From positions 124,001 to 188,000 of the forward strand of contig CBDCMH010000008.1 of the NCBI GenBank assembly GCA_965218935.1: 64,000 bases of DNA. Reading direction: 5' to 3'. Each line of letters opens with the position of its first letter. Within the stretch, counting starts at the first letter, position 1. Origin of the DNA: JADFOI01 sp965218935 (GTDB taxonomy: Bacteria; Acidobacteriota; UBA6911; RPQK01; JADFOI01). The notes under the pieces are model-generated. The model had not been told where the DNA came from and ran no database searches. It saw nothing but the letters and a program-made list of their open reading frames with translations. Made by a program: the position numbers and the translations under genes. Below, piece by piece: positions 1 to 7,604 of the stretch.

Positions 1-173
1 CCCCAGATGTGTTCGGTTTGTTTAGCGAAGGTGTTTCTGACTGAAGCTGGGCCCAGTAGATTGAGAATCTGGATCTTCTTCATACCAATTTCGATTCCGC
101 GGCCCTCCTTCTCTGGGATCTGGCAGGCAGACATGAGAATCGTCAGGGCGAAAAAGGCTCCAATGCGGGTCAT
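1..173 (-). CDS. Putative lipoprotein, N-terminal part (runs off window)
   Basis: Reading leftwards from an ATG at 171-173, the frame stays open to the window edge (57 codons). The visible N-terminus is a lipoprotein signal: MTRIGAFFALTILMSAC, with a short basic start, a hydrophobic core and a lipobox ending in Cys17. The mature part seen so far (begins QIPEKEGRG) shows no family I recognise. It is divergent from the Tat-exported thiamine-diphosphate enzyme that begins at 349, so the roughly 175 bp between should carry both promoters. Product is probably anchored in the inner or outer membrane; function unknown. Confidence 0.6.
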   Translation of the reverse strand, partial: MTRIGAFFALTILMSACQIPEKEGRGIEIGMKKIQILNLLGPASVRNTFAKQTEHIW

Positions 174-348
174 GTGCTGAATTGTGATTCTCCAGGTACC
201 TCGAAGTCGGTGATCCCGATCACGCACAACATCCAGGGACCTGTCGTCGGTTCACCGGATCTTTAGTTGAGGAAACCTTGCCGAGGGAGTAAAGTATGGC
301 CATTGGCTACTATGCCTCCATCAATATCAACACCAAGGAGACTTTGAC

Positions 349-2289
349 ATGACGAGCAGACGTGATTTTCTCAAAGGAGTCGCGGCCGCCGGCACGCTGT
401 CCGGACTCGCCCCGAAATCGGAAGCGCAAGCCGCGCCAGCCCAGACCCAAACGAGAGCTGCAGTGTCCGCCCTGCCGCCTTCGAGCTACGTGGAAGCGAT
501 GGAATCAGATGTGCCAGAAGGCTATACGGAAGCCAATGCCGCCCATTATTTCGTTAGGCACGCCGCTTCCGATTTCATGACCGATGTGATCAAGAGCCTC
601 GGCATCGACTATGTGGCCTCCAACCCGGGCTCCAGCCACCGGGGACTGCAGGAGTCTCTCATCAACTACGGGGGGAATAGCCGGCCGGAGTGGCTGACCT
701 GCCTTCATGAGGAATCCTCCGTGGCTATAGGCCATGGCTACGCCAAGATCGCCTATAAGCCCATGGCTATGGCATGTCACAGCACGGTGGGCCTCCAGCA
801 CGCGTCCATGGCCATCTACAACGCCTATTGCGACCGCGCACCTGTGATCATCTTCGGAGGGAATCACCTGGATGCTGCCGATCGCCGACCTGGAGCGGAA
901 TGGTCCCATGCGGCCCAGGATGCTGCCAAGCTGGTACGCGACTTCATCAAATGGGACGATACGCCCAACTCAATACCCCACTTCATGGAGTCGGTGATGC
1001 GCGCTTACAAGATCGCTACCACTCCTCCTATGGGACCGGTGGTGATTATTGTCGACGGCCATCTGCAGGAAAAGGAGTTAGGCGATGCGGTGCCGGCCAT
1101 TCCTGATTTCGCGCCGACTACTCCGCCTCAGGGCGAGATGGGTGCCCTGCGCGAGGCTGCGCGGCTGCTGGTTAACGCCGAGCGTCCCGTGATTCTGGCC
1201 GACCGGATGGCACGTACACCGGCTGGAATCAGCCGTCTTGTGGAGCTGGCCGAAGCGCTGCAAGCTCCGGTTGTGGATCGAGGGGGCCGCATGAACTTCC
1301 CCAACGATCACTATCTCGCTCAAGGGGGGCGCAGTGGGCGACTGATACGGGAGGCCGACGTGATCCTGGGGTTGGAGCTGTACGACTTCTGGGGTGCCGT
1401 AAACAGCATGCGCGATCTGGTACACCGCGAGACAACCAGCCGCACACGTTCTGACGCCAAACTCATCAGTCTCGGTGTCAATGACTTGTTTATCAAGTCG
1501 AACTATCAATCCTTTCAGCGTTACCAGCCCGTTGATCTTTCCATCGGCGGCGATGCCCAGGCAACCTTGCCCAGTTTGACCGAGGAAGTGCGCCGTGCCC
1601 TGTCAGCCGGACGTCGTTCCCAGATCGCTGGCCGAGAGCAAGAATTGAGGGAAGCCTATGTCAACATGATAGCTCAGTCGCGAAAACAGGCCACCTACGG
1701 GTGGAACGACAGCCCGGTCAGCACGGCCAGACTGACCATGGAACTCTGGCAGCAGATCAAGGACAGTGACTGGTCCCTGGTCTCCGGGAAATTGAGCGGT
1801 GTACCGCGACGTTTGTGGAAGATGAACCGGCATTACCAGTACATTGGCGGCTCGGGCGGCGCCGGGCAGGGCTATGGAGTGCCGTCGGCAGTGGGTGCCG
1901 CGCTGGCAAACCGCGAGCATGGTCGCCTTTCGGTCAGCATCCACGGGGACGGCGATCTGATGTATGCACCAGGCGTGTTTTGGACGGCGGCGCATCACGG
2001 CATTCCCCTGCTCTCAATTGTGCACAACAACCGCGCCTATCATCAGGAGGTGATGCACCTGCAGCGTGTTGCTACACGGCGGCAGCGCGGTGCCGCTGGC
2101 TCTGCCAAGATCGGCAATACTTTTGAAGATCCCTTTATTGAATACGCTGAGATGGCCAAGGGCCTGGGGGTCTGGGCCACAGGTCCCATCAGCGATCCGG
2201 CGGATCTGGCACCAGCGCTCAAACGAGCCGTCGATGTAGTGAAACGGGGCGAGCCTGCCCTCGTCGACGTCGTATGCCAGCCCCGATAA
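349..2289 (+). CDS. Tat-exported thiamine-diphosphate-dependent enzyme (acetolactate synthase-like fold)
   Basis: The 646-residue product starts with a twin-arginine signal (TSRRDFLKGVAAAG, RRDFLK motif), with likely cleavage near SEAQA-AP, so the enzyme should be folded in the cytoplasm and exported. The three ThDP-enzyme domains follow in order: a PYR-type domain (about 65-240) with the cofactor-activating Glu in LHEESSVAIGHGYA (Glu121), a central domain (about 260-410), and a PP domain with the cofactor motif GDGDLMY ending in HNN (about 533-560). The start is supported by AAGGAG at 335-340. A monohaem cytochrome c gene begins 11 nt after its stop, which suggests a periplasmic redox partner. 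Substrate is unknown; related cytosolic enzymes act on 2-oxo acids. Annotation as acetolactate synthase would be over-specific. Confidence 0.9.
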   Translation: MTSRRDFLKGVAAAGTLSGLAPKSEAQAAPAQTQTRAAVSALPPSSYVEAMESDVPEGYTEANAAHYFVRHAASDFMTDVIKSLGIDYVASNPGSSHRGLQESLINYGGNSRPEWLTCLHEESSVAIGHGYAKIAYKPMAMACHSTVGLQHASMAIYNAYCDRAPVIIFGGNHLDAADRRPGAEWSHAAQDAAKLVRDFIKWDDTPNSIPHFMESVMRAYKIATTPPMGPVVIIVDGHLQEKELGDAVPAIPDFAPTTPPQGEMGALREAARLLVNAERPVILADRMARTPAGISRLVELAEALQAPVVDRGGRMNFPNDHYLAQGGRSGRLIREADVILGLELYDFWGAVNSMRDLVHRETTSRTRSDAKLISLGVNDLFIKSNYQSFQRYQPVDLSIGGDAQATLPSLTEEVRRALSAGRRSQIAGREQELREAYVNMIAQSRKQATYGWNDSPVSTARLTMELWQQIKDSDWSLVSGKLSGVPRRLWKMNRHYQYIGGSGGAGQGYGVPSAVGAALANREHGRLSVSIHGDGDLMYAPGVFWTAAHHGIPLLSIVHNNRAYHQEVMHLQRVATRRQRGAAGSAKIGNTFEDPFIEYAEMAKGLGVWATGPISDPADLAPALKRAVDVVKRGEPALVDVVCQPR

Positions 2290-2300
2290 GGAGAACAGCC

Positions 2301-2666
2301 ATGCAGAGCAAGAATCGTCAAATTTCGATTGCCTTCACTGTACTGACCCTGGTGGCCGGCATCAGTATCGGGGCCGCAGCCACACAAGAGGAGGAGGCTG
2401 CCGATCGTGGAAAGAAGGACTATGTCGAGATGGGCTGCTATCAGTGCCATGGCTATCAAGGCCATGGTGGAGCCGGCCCACTCATTGCGCCGGACCCTTT
2501 GCCTTTCGAGGCCTTCGCTGAAATCGTACGAAGGCCCCCGAATGTCATGCCCGCCTATTCACCCAAGGTACTGAGCGACGAGCAGTTGAAGCGTATCCAC
2601 GAATACCTGGAGTCGATCCCGCAGCCTCCCGACGTTTCTACCTTACCCCTCCTTACCGAGGAGTAG
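2301..2666 (+). CDS. Periplasmic monohaem cytochrome c
   Basis: A 121-residue protein starting at the ATG at 2301; AAGGAG at 2288-2293 overlaps the stop codon of the upstream gene, so the two are translationally close. It has a Sec signal peptide (about residues 1-26), one haem-binding CYQCH motif near residue 47, and a likely axial Met in PPNVMPAY. Length and layout fit a small class I cytochrome c (cytochrome C-type, cbb3-like fold). The context suggests that it accepts electrons from the Tat-exported ThDP enzyme just upstream. That partnership is inference from gene order. Confidence 0.88.
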   Translation: MQSKNRQISIAFTVLTLVAGISIGAAATQEEEAADRGKKDYVEMGCYQCHGYQGHGGAGPLIAPDPLPFEAFAEIVRRPPNVMPAYSPKVLSDEQLKRIHEYLESIPQPPDVSTLPLLTEE

Positions 2667-2700
2667 GGAACCACGATAACCGGAAACCTGGGTTAAGCCA

Positions 2701-3150
2701 TCAGGGAGCTTGGTAGATTGTCTCGGTTTCTCCGTGTCTGAGCGATTTATCCAGGCTGAAGCCAACTGCAGCCCCTATTCCGGCTCCCGCCGCGCCGGAT
2801 CCGAGAACCCATGCGGTGGCTTCGGCGCTCCATCCGCCACCTTCATTGTTGGCTATCGCGCCAAGGATGATAGCAGCGATTAAAGCCCCTCCAGCGAACC
2901 CTGCTACTAACCCCTTCAGGGTTCCATCTTGGGCCCCATCGCTTTTTTCACTAACGATCAAGAGAACTTCCGATTTGGCAATCTTCAGCTCATTGCCGGT
3001 TGAGGTAACCACAGTCAGATCGTCGGCCTCGGACTCCTTGAACGAGTACTTCATGCGGTCGCCAGCCTTCAAGGTGATCTCGATCTCTTGACCCGACGGT
3101 AGTGAGTCCACTTTTTCCCAACGGCCGGGGACAACCTGGGCGTTTAGCAA
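2701..3150 (-). CDS. Small exported protein with glycine-zipper segment, unknown function
   Basis: The first conventional start is TTG at 3150, giving 149 residues. The central part is a Gly/Ala-rich hydrophobic stretch (GLVAGFAGGALIAAIILGAI, then GSGAAGAGIGAAVGF) typical of glycine-zipper envelope proteins; the N-terminal half is beta-rich (WEKVDSLPSGQEIEITLKAG). The frame continues upstream without ATG, GTG or TTG and encodes a signal-peptide-like run (IKRLPLLVLISSGLLNAQ). That suggests the true start is a rare ATC at 3189 behind a GGAAGGGGGGA tract, or that a start codon is damaged. Convergent with the cytochrome c gene. No function can be assigned. Confidence 0.6.
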   Translation of the reverse strand: MLNAQVVPGRWEKVDSLPSGQEIEITLKAGDRMKYSFKESEADDLTVVTSTGNELKIAKSEVLLIVSEKSDGAQDGTLKGLVAGFAGGALIAAIILGAIANNEGGGWSAEATAWVLGSGAAGAGIGAAVGFSLDKSLRHGETETIYQAP

Positions 3151-3209
3151 TCCAGACGAAATGAGGACGAGTAACGGAAGACGCTTGATGTTAACGGTTC
3201 CCCCCTTCC

Positions 3210-3460
3210 CAATTTAAAGTCGTAACCCGGTTCATTATCGTCATCGTCGTCGCCACCGTCGGCATCATCATCATCATCGGTAAAGCCGTCGCAGTCGAGG
3301 GCACACCGTCTGCCCCTATGATGATGTTACCCTAGTGGTCTTCAGTCAGGGTGGTGTCCCCAATTATGGTGAGGGTTCCGGTGGTCTGCCCTAAGGCTGG
3401 GTAGGGCAGAAGGAAGAAAATGACAGTAAAGAAACTGAGAAAATAGGATGGTTCTTTCAT
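3210..3460 (-). pseudogene. Remnant of secreted, Asp-rich repeat protein
   Basis: From ATG at 3460 the frame encodes a signal peptide (KEPSYFLSFFTVIFFLLPYP) and then TLTIIGDTTLTEDH before a TAG at 3332-3334. Directly after the stop the same frame reads GNIIIGADGV. A shift of frame then gives LDCDGFTDDDDDADGGDDDD, an acidic, calcium-binding-like run. The pieces read as one secreted protein (parallel beta-helix or thrombospondin type 3-like) broken by one nonsense codon and one frameshift. Neighbouring remnants show that this intergenic stretch is a decay zone. Confidence 0.45.
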
Positions 3461-3607
3461 AGCCTTCCGCCTCTTAGGTCTTCCCCCTCGTGCCTGAAAG
3501 CGGACAACGAAGTGTGAAAGGGTTCTTTCGGTAGCCGAAGGGTAACACGGCTACATCATTAATGCAATGCACTAATAGGGGCTCGAGCGGTTTGACGGAA
3601 GTTCCGG

Positions 3608-3691
3608 CTATTTCGCAGGAAGCGACAGGGCATAGGTGATGCCCAGGTTGACCCATCTCTCCAGGCTGGCGTGCGCCTCATAGCCTGTGAC
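3608..3691 (-). pseudogene. C-terminal remnant of a TfoX-domain protein
   Basis: The reverse strand encodes GYEAHASLERWVNLGITYAL followed by SLPAK and TAG at 3608-3610. This matches the C-terminus of the intact TfoX-like gene at 14655-14984 (GYETDTDLENWVSLGITYAL, then SLPAK). Nothing of the N-terminal four fifths remains. The surrounding sequence from 3460 to 4049 holds no other gene I can support. Confidence 0.6.
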
Positions 3692-3884
3692 GCTAGGACC
3701 CCCGCCACTAGAGGGTTTCAAAACTTACAGTTGCGAGACGCGGCGAGAAGCGGAAAATAACCGCACTTTCCGCACCCTATACGCACCCAGCTACGCTCTT
3801 CTTGTTCCCTGGTTTTTCTGCTGTTCTGGCGGTTCTGTGGTAGAAAAGTGGATGATGACACCGTCCCATGGCAGGCAGAATGGA

Positions 3885-3930
3885 TGGGACGATTCTACCC
3901 ACCACTCAGGGCATCAGGTTCATCCGCCAC
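3885..3930 (-). repeat. Dispersed tail remnant (RMNLMP-stop)
   Basis: The reverse strand reads WRMNLMP followed by TGA (3906-3908), and the adjacent GGGACGATTCTACCCACCAC is shared exactly with the copy at 11380-11402. It is the most degraded of four C-terminal tails of the DPRFxDLLRRMNL type in this window. Confidence 0.5.
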
Positions 3931-4049
3931 AGATAAGGATGAGAAGGACAAACTCCTCAGAGGCAGTCTCTAAAATGAGCTGCAATTAAAGGAACGCAGT
4001 CCCAAAGCTTGGGCTGCAAAATATTCACTCTCAGCAAAGGAGCTTGGCC

Positions 4050-5132
4050 ATGAAAGATTCTATCAGAGAGATCAACGAGATTCCGGAACTGACCATGGGT
4101 TTGGACCTGGGAGACCAATTTTCCTACTACTGCATCATCGATAAGTCAGGGAAGAGAGTGGAAGAGGGTAGGGTGAAGACTCAACGACGAGCCATGGAAA
4201 GGTTCTTCAAGTCTCAGCCAAAAATGCGGGTGGTGGTGGAAACGGGAACCCACTCTCGGTGGGTGCAAGCGATAGCCAAGGAGCAAGGACACGAAGAAAT
4301 CGTGGCCAATCCCCGACAGGTTCGACTCATCAGCCAGAACCGAAAGAAATCGGACCGCAAGGATGGAGAGCTTCTGGGACGTTTGGGACGAGTGGATCCC
4401 GAGTTGTTGTATCCGATTCAGCATCGAGGCGAAGCTGCTCAAGCGGACCTGGCGGTTGTTAAAGCCAGAGATGAGCTGGTGAGGGCCCGAACCCGGCTCG
4501 TCAATCATGTCCGAGGGTCTGTGAAAGCCTTCGGGGAGCGTCTGCCCAGTTGTTCCACAGAGGCTTTTCCCCATCGGGTCCAACTCCACATTCCAGATTG
4601 CCTGAAGACGGCTTTGGAGCCCCTGCTGGAGATAATCCAACAGCTCACCGCACAGATCCGCCAATACGATCGAGAGATTCAGCAACTGTGCCAGCAGAAG
4701 TATCCGGACACCGAGAACCTTCAGCAAGTTCGAGGAGTAGGACCGATCACCGCTCTGGCTTTTGTTTTGACCCTCGAGGATGCCCATCGGTTTGGAAGAA
4801 GTCGCCAGGTAGGAGCGTATCTGGGGCTCACTCCCAGACAAGACCAATCCGGGAATCGGGATCCCCAGTTGAGGATTACCAAAGCCGGCGATCGGTTTGT
4901 TCGCAAACTACTGGTCGGTAGTTCCCAGTACATCCTGGGACCTTTTGGCTCGGATTGTGACTTACGACGCTATGGGGAGAGGATCGCTTCCCGAGGAGGA
5001 AAAAGCGCCAAGAAGCGAGCCGTAGTGGCCGTGGCTCGTAAACTCTCCGTCCTGCTGCACCATCTGTGGGTCACAGGAGAGACCTATGAACCGCTGTACA
5101 ACAGTGAAGAATACCTGGAAGGGGCCGCCTAA
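4050..5132 (+). CDS. IS110-family transposase (DEDD recombinase)
   Basis: The product of about 360 residues has the IS110 layout: an N-terminal RuvC-like DEDD domain (GLDLGDQFSYYCIID, VVVETGTHS, KSDRKDGELLGRL), a coiled-coil linker (about 135-215), and the C-terminal Tnp domain with GVGPITALAF, YLGLTPRQDQSGN and ITKAGDRFVRKLL carrying conserved Ser residues. ATG at 4050 is preferred over TTG at 4044 because AAGGAG lies at 4036-4041. The frame looks intact. IS110 elements use a non-coding bridge RNA encoded beside the recombinase; about 350 bp upstream and 320 bp downstream are non-coding and could hold it. Element ends and target cannot be fixed by eye. Confidence 0.9.
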   Translation: MKDSIREINEIPELTMGLDLGDQFSYYCIIDKSGKRVEEGRVKTQRRAMERFFKSQPKMRVVVETGTHSRWVQAIAKEQGHEEIVANPRQVRLISQNRKKSDRKDGELLGRLGRVDPELLYPIQHRGEAAQADLAVVKARDELVRARTRLVNHVRGSVKAFGERLPSCSTEAFPHRVQLHIPDCLKTALEPLLEIIQQLTAQIRQYDREIQQLCQQKYPDTENLQQVRGVGPITALAFVLTLEDAHRFGRSRQVGAYLGLTPRQDQSGNRDPQLRITKAGDRFVRKLLVGSSQYILGPFGSDCDLRRYGERIASRGGKSAKKRAVVAVARKLSVLLHHLWVTGETYEPLYNSEEYLEGAA

Positions 5133-5453
5133 GAGATTGAACCCAGGAGGGACCCTGCTGAACGTGACCCGCCCATGGAGTTAACCTCAATGATCCAAAT
5201 GCCCCGTTCGGGTGACTGCGAAAGACCTGCTGTTCCTTCCTTTAGAAGAGAACGAGCCGCAGATGGCAGCGCCCCGTTTGACGAACCCTTACATGCACCC
5301 AGTCCAAGTCACGGGCTGAAAAAGAGTGCGGATGGAAGCAAGGCAAACAAAATCTGCATCACTGGATCGACCAAGCGAACTCCCATCAGCTGGCTCAATC
5401 ACCCGGTCCCGGACTTTTGACCGCCAAGTCGGTCTTGACAACTAAGGGCCTTC

Positions 5454-5497
5454 TCATGGAAGCAGGTCTTGGAAGCGAGGGTCGTCGCGGAGGGGGC
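5454..5497 (-). repeat. Dispersed tail remnant (RDDPRFQDLLP-stop)
   Basis: The reverse strand reads LRDDPRFQDLLP then TGA (5454-5456). DPRFQDLL is the usual last motif of large TPR-containing kinase or winged-helix regulator proteins in Acidobacteria. Only the last dozen codons survive. The rest of the 5133-5548 interval, between the IS110 transposase and the hydrolase, holds nothing else I can identify. Confidence 0.55.
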
Positions 5498-5548
5498 CAA
5501 ATTCTGGCGAAAAATTCACGGCCAAATTTTCGGATAGGACGGGATCTA

Positions 5549-6415
5549 TTATTTGGCGGGGAGAGTCTTCAGATACTTCCCGAAAAAGCTGGCCAGGCCT
5601 TTCGTGTATGTATCTTCGGAAATCCAGAATCCGTCGTTGTGGCCGCCACGAAGTTCTAGAAATTCCTTCGGCTCCGTTGATGCGCCGAATAGAGCCTCGC
5701 CGTGTGAGTATGGGATGAGTTCGTCCCCGGGGCTATGGATATGTAGGATCGGCTCTTCGACATTGGCGACCTTTGAGCCACTATCAAATCGATGACGTAC
5801 AAAAAGTGATGAGGGAAAGACGGGGTAGAACTCTTGAGCCATGCGGGGAATGGAGAAGAATGTGCTTTCAAGGATAACGGCGGCGGCATCGACCTCGGTG
5901 GCAAGCTGGGCGGTGACGGCACCGCCGAGTGATCGACCGAATAGCACGATGGACGAGGCCGCGATTCCTCGCTCTTCCCTCAGGTAACTCCAGACGGCTC
6001 GTGCGTCGGCGTAGCATCGCTTTTCAGATACGCTACCTGTGCTGTTTCCGTAACCGCCATAATCGTAGATGGCGACGTTGAAATCGAGTTCGTGAAAGAT
6101 TCGGATTGTTTCGAGGCGATCCCCAATATTGCCAGCGTTGCCATGGGAAAAGAGGACAGTTTGGCTGGTTTCCGTTTGGGCAGGTATAAACCAACCGAAA
6201 GTCTCGAAGCCGTCAATGGAGAGAATAAACTCTTGGAAGTCCCAATCGTTTGAAGCGGGCGTGACTCCGATTTCGGTTGTTGGAAAGAAGAGAAGCTTTT
6301 TCTGAAACACAAACAAAAGCAGCGCGAGGACGACGTAGATCGAAATGCCAATTTTTAAAAGCGAAGAAAGGACCTTTCGAGGGGAAGATTTCTTTCCGGC
6401 CTGCTTCTTGTTCAC
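5549..6415 (-). CDS. Membrane-anchored alpha/beta hydrolase (BEM46/ABHD13-like)
   Basis: A 288-residue protein with one N-terminal membrane anchor (LLKIGISIYVVLALLLFVF) followed by an alpha/beta hydrolase domain. Visible elements are the oxyanion-loop motif FSHGNAGNIG, the nucleophile elbow GRSLGG (Ser), the acid in SPGDELIPYSHG and the catalytic His in GGHNDGF. This order matches the BEM46/ABHD13 group of serine hydrolases, whose substrates are generally unknown. The start is a GTG at 6413-6415 that overlaps the TGA of the upstream VOC gene, so the two form an operon with likely translational coupling. Confidence 0.85.
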   Translation of the reverse strand: MNKKQAGKKSSPRKVLSSLLKIGISIYVVLALLLFVFQKKLLFFPTTEIGVTPASNDWDFQEFILSIDGFETFGWFIPAQTETSQTVLFSHGNAGNIGDRLETIRIFHELDFNVAIYDYGGYGNSTGSVSEKRCYADARAVWSYLREERGIAASSIVLFGRSLGGAVTAQLATEVDAAAVILESTFFSIPRMAQEFYPVFPSSLFVRHRFDSGSKVANVEEPILHIHSPGDELIPYSHGEALFGASTEPKEFLELRGGHNDGFWISEDTYTKGLASFFGKYLKTLPAK

Positions 6416-6774
6416 GACGCTTCACCTGTCAGTAGCTGGGCAAAACTCAATTCATGCCCATCAGGGTCTTTGAGGTGAAAGAAGCGCTCACCCCAATCAC
6501 CATCTCTGGGAGATTCAGGCTCCAAACCGCTTTCCTTCAGTTTGTTGTACAACGAATCCACTTCCTCCACTCGCAGGATGACACGGCCCCACCATCCCCG
6601 GGCCTCGAAGCCGGTGCTGATGAGGTTAATAAAGCCCTCACCTACACGAAAGCTTGTAAAGTGGGCATGTTCTCCACCATACAGAAGTTCCAATCCGAGC
6701 TTTTTGTAGAAGTCCACCGATTGAGCCATGTCCTGGACAGCCAGGGTGACCGCACTGATGTGCTGTATTTTCAT
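6412..6774 (-). CDS. VOC-superfamily (glyoxalase/bleomycin-resistance-type) protein
   Basis: The 120-residue protein is one complete vicinal-oxygen-chelate module pair: begins IQHISAVTLAVQDM with a likely metal-binding His5, continues SVDFYKKLGLELLYGG, and ends with HLKDPDGHELSFAQ supplying the second-half His/Glu ligands. Such proteins are usually metal-dependent dimers acting on small molecules (isomerase, dioxygenase or drug binding), and the substrate cannot be read from sequence. It is translationally coupled to the downstream alpha/beta hydrolase by a 4-nt overlap. Confidence 0.85.
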   Translation of the reverse strand: MKIQHISAVTLAVQDMAQSVDFYKKLGLELLYGGEHAHFTSFRVGEGFINLISTGFEARGWWGRVILRVEEVDSLYNKLKESGLEPESPRDGDWGERFFHLKDPDGHELSFAQLLTGEAS

Positions 6775-6785
6775 GATGCAGAAGA

Positions 6786-6859
6786 CGGTCCAGGAGGAGG
6801 ACTAGGAGGTTTAGGTGTTGGTGGAGGGGGTGCTGGAGGTTTAGGCAGGGGTGGCCTAT
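6786..6859. repeat. GGA/GGT-rich low-complexity tract
   Basis: A purine-rich tract of near-tandem GGAGGN and GGTTTAGG units. One strand reads as Gly/Leu repeats, the other as Pro-rich repeats. It lies immediately upstream of the VOC gene start, where a promoter is expected. No ORF with other coding signals covers it. It may be the decayed tail of a Gly- or Pro-rich protein or a simple-sequence expansion. Confidence 0.55.
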
Positions 6860-7062
6860 CGTTCATGATAGGGAATCATTGTATATCGCTTGGCTTTTCT
6901 TCACACTCTTACAAGACTGATAGTCCCGATGTGTACACCCGAGGGCTATAGATCGGAAGTACACCAACACTCCACAGCAAACAGCGGCTTTACTCGCTGG
7001 AAAAAGTAGTCCACCCCTCCTCACCTCCTCCTGGCTTATTTCGACAAGGAGAGAAGAAGGAT

Positions 7063-7440
7063 TTGGAACTGATCGTGAACTGGCAAGCAAGATTATGGGA
7101 GGATGTCGGGACACCAGAAAGGGCTTCAAAGCACCGCACTGAACAGCTAGTCAAGGAAGGCTCTTTGTTTCTGTGGGAAGATGGCGAACCGAGATCGATG
7201 GCCGGCAAGGAGGCTGAAACCCCAACTGGAGCCAGGATAGGCTATGTCTACACACCTCCAACATTCCGGAGGTGTGGATACGCTTCGATCAGCGTAGCTG
7301 AGTTAAGCCAATTTCTCCTGAATCAAGGCCGGAGTTATTGTTGCCTTTATGCAGATCTAGAGAACCCTACTTCAAACAGTATTTACGAACGTCTCGGATA
7401 CGAGCCAGTGTGTGACGTGGCATATTTTAAGTTCGTCTAA
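7063..7440 (+). CDS. GNAT-family acetyltransferase, probably N-terminally truncated
   Basis: The 125-residue frame starts at TTG 7063 behind AAGGAG-like purines (7046-7051). It contains the acetyl-CoA-binding core of an FR47/GNAT domain: RIGYVYTPPTFRRCGYAS (motif A with the RRxGYA loop), a helix SVAELSQFLL, and motif B with NPTSNSIYERLGYEPV. Relatives with this signature usually have a further 100 or more residues ahead of the core; here only a short remnant precedes it, and Ser/Cys changes in the loop add to the impression of decay. The gene stands alone beside tail and tRNA fragments. Confidence 0.6.
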   Translation: MELIVNWQARLWEDVGTPERASKHRTEQLVKEGSLFLWEDGEPRSMAGKEAETPTGARIGYVYTPPTFRRCGYASISVAELSQFLLNQGRSYCCLYADLENPTSNSIYERLGYEPVCDVAYFKFV

Positions 7441-7456
7441 ACTTTGATTTGGCTAC

Positions 7457-7521
7457 TCACGGCTCCAAATTCATCCGCAGCAGCAGGTCGTGGAAGCGAG
7501 GGTCGTCGTAAAGGGGGAGTC
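7457..7521 (-). repeat. Dispersed tail remnant (DDPRFHDLLLRMNLEP-stop)
   Basis: The reverse strand reads LPLYDDPRFHDLLLRMNLEP followed by TGA at 7457-7459. This is the canonical last twenty residues of acidobacterial TPR-type regulator or kinase proteins. No open frame of that family lies upstream, so this is an orphan 3' end. It is the best-preserved of the four copies. Confidence 0.65.
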
Positions 7522-7528
7522 CATGAAC

Positions 7529-7560
7529 GGTCGCAGGTTCGAATCCTGCCGGGCGTACCA
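7529..7560 (+). pseudogene. 3' end of a tRNA gene (T-arm, acceptor strand, CCA), probably tRNA-Arg type
   Basis: The sequence contains a perfect T-arm (stem GCAGG/CCTGC around loop TTCGAAT, 7533-7549), then acceptor strand CGGGCGT, discriminator A and encoded CCA (7550-7560). No matching 5' acceptor strand (ACGCCCG) or anticodon arm is found upstream; the orphan protein tail ends only a few bases away. It is therefore a tRNA 3' fragment, as left at an attachment site after integration into a tRNA gene. The isotype is a guess. Confidence 0.6.
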
Positions 7561-7604
7561 TTTGTTTTCAATGGAAATGATCCGTAAGAGGCCTCCGATA
7601 TCCG

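Noticed and set aside
349..2289. Acetolactate synthase for branched-chain amino acid synthesis
   Set aside because: The Tat signal, lack of an ilvN-type regulatory subunit and the cytochrome neighbour argue against a biosynthetic role.
3687..3989. 100-codon forward ORF before the IS110 transposase
   Set aside because: No ribosome site or domain; it covers the TfoX and tail remnants on the other strand.
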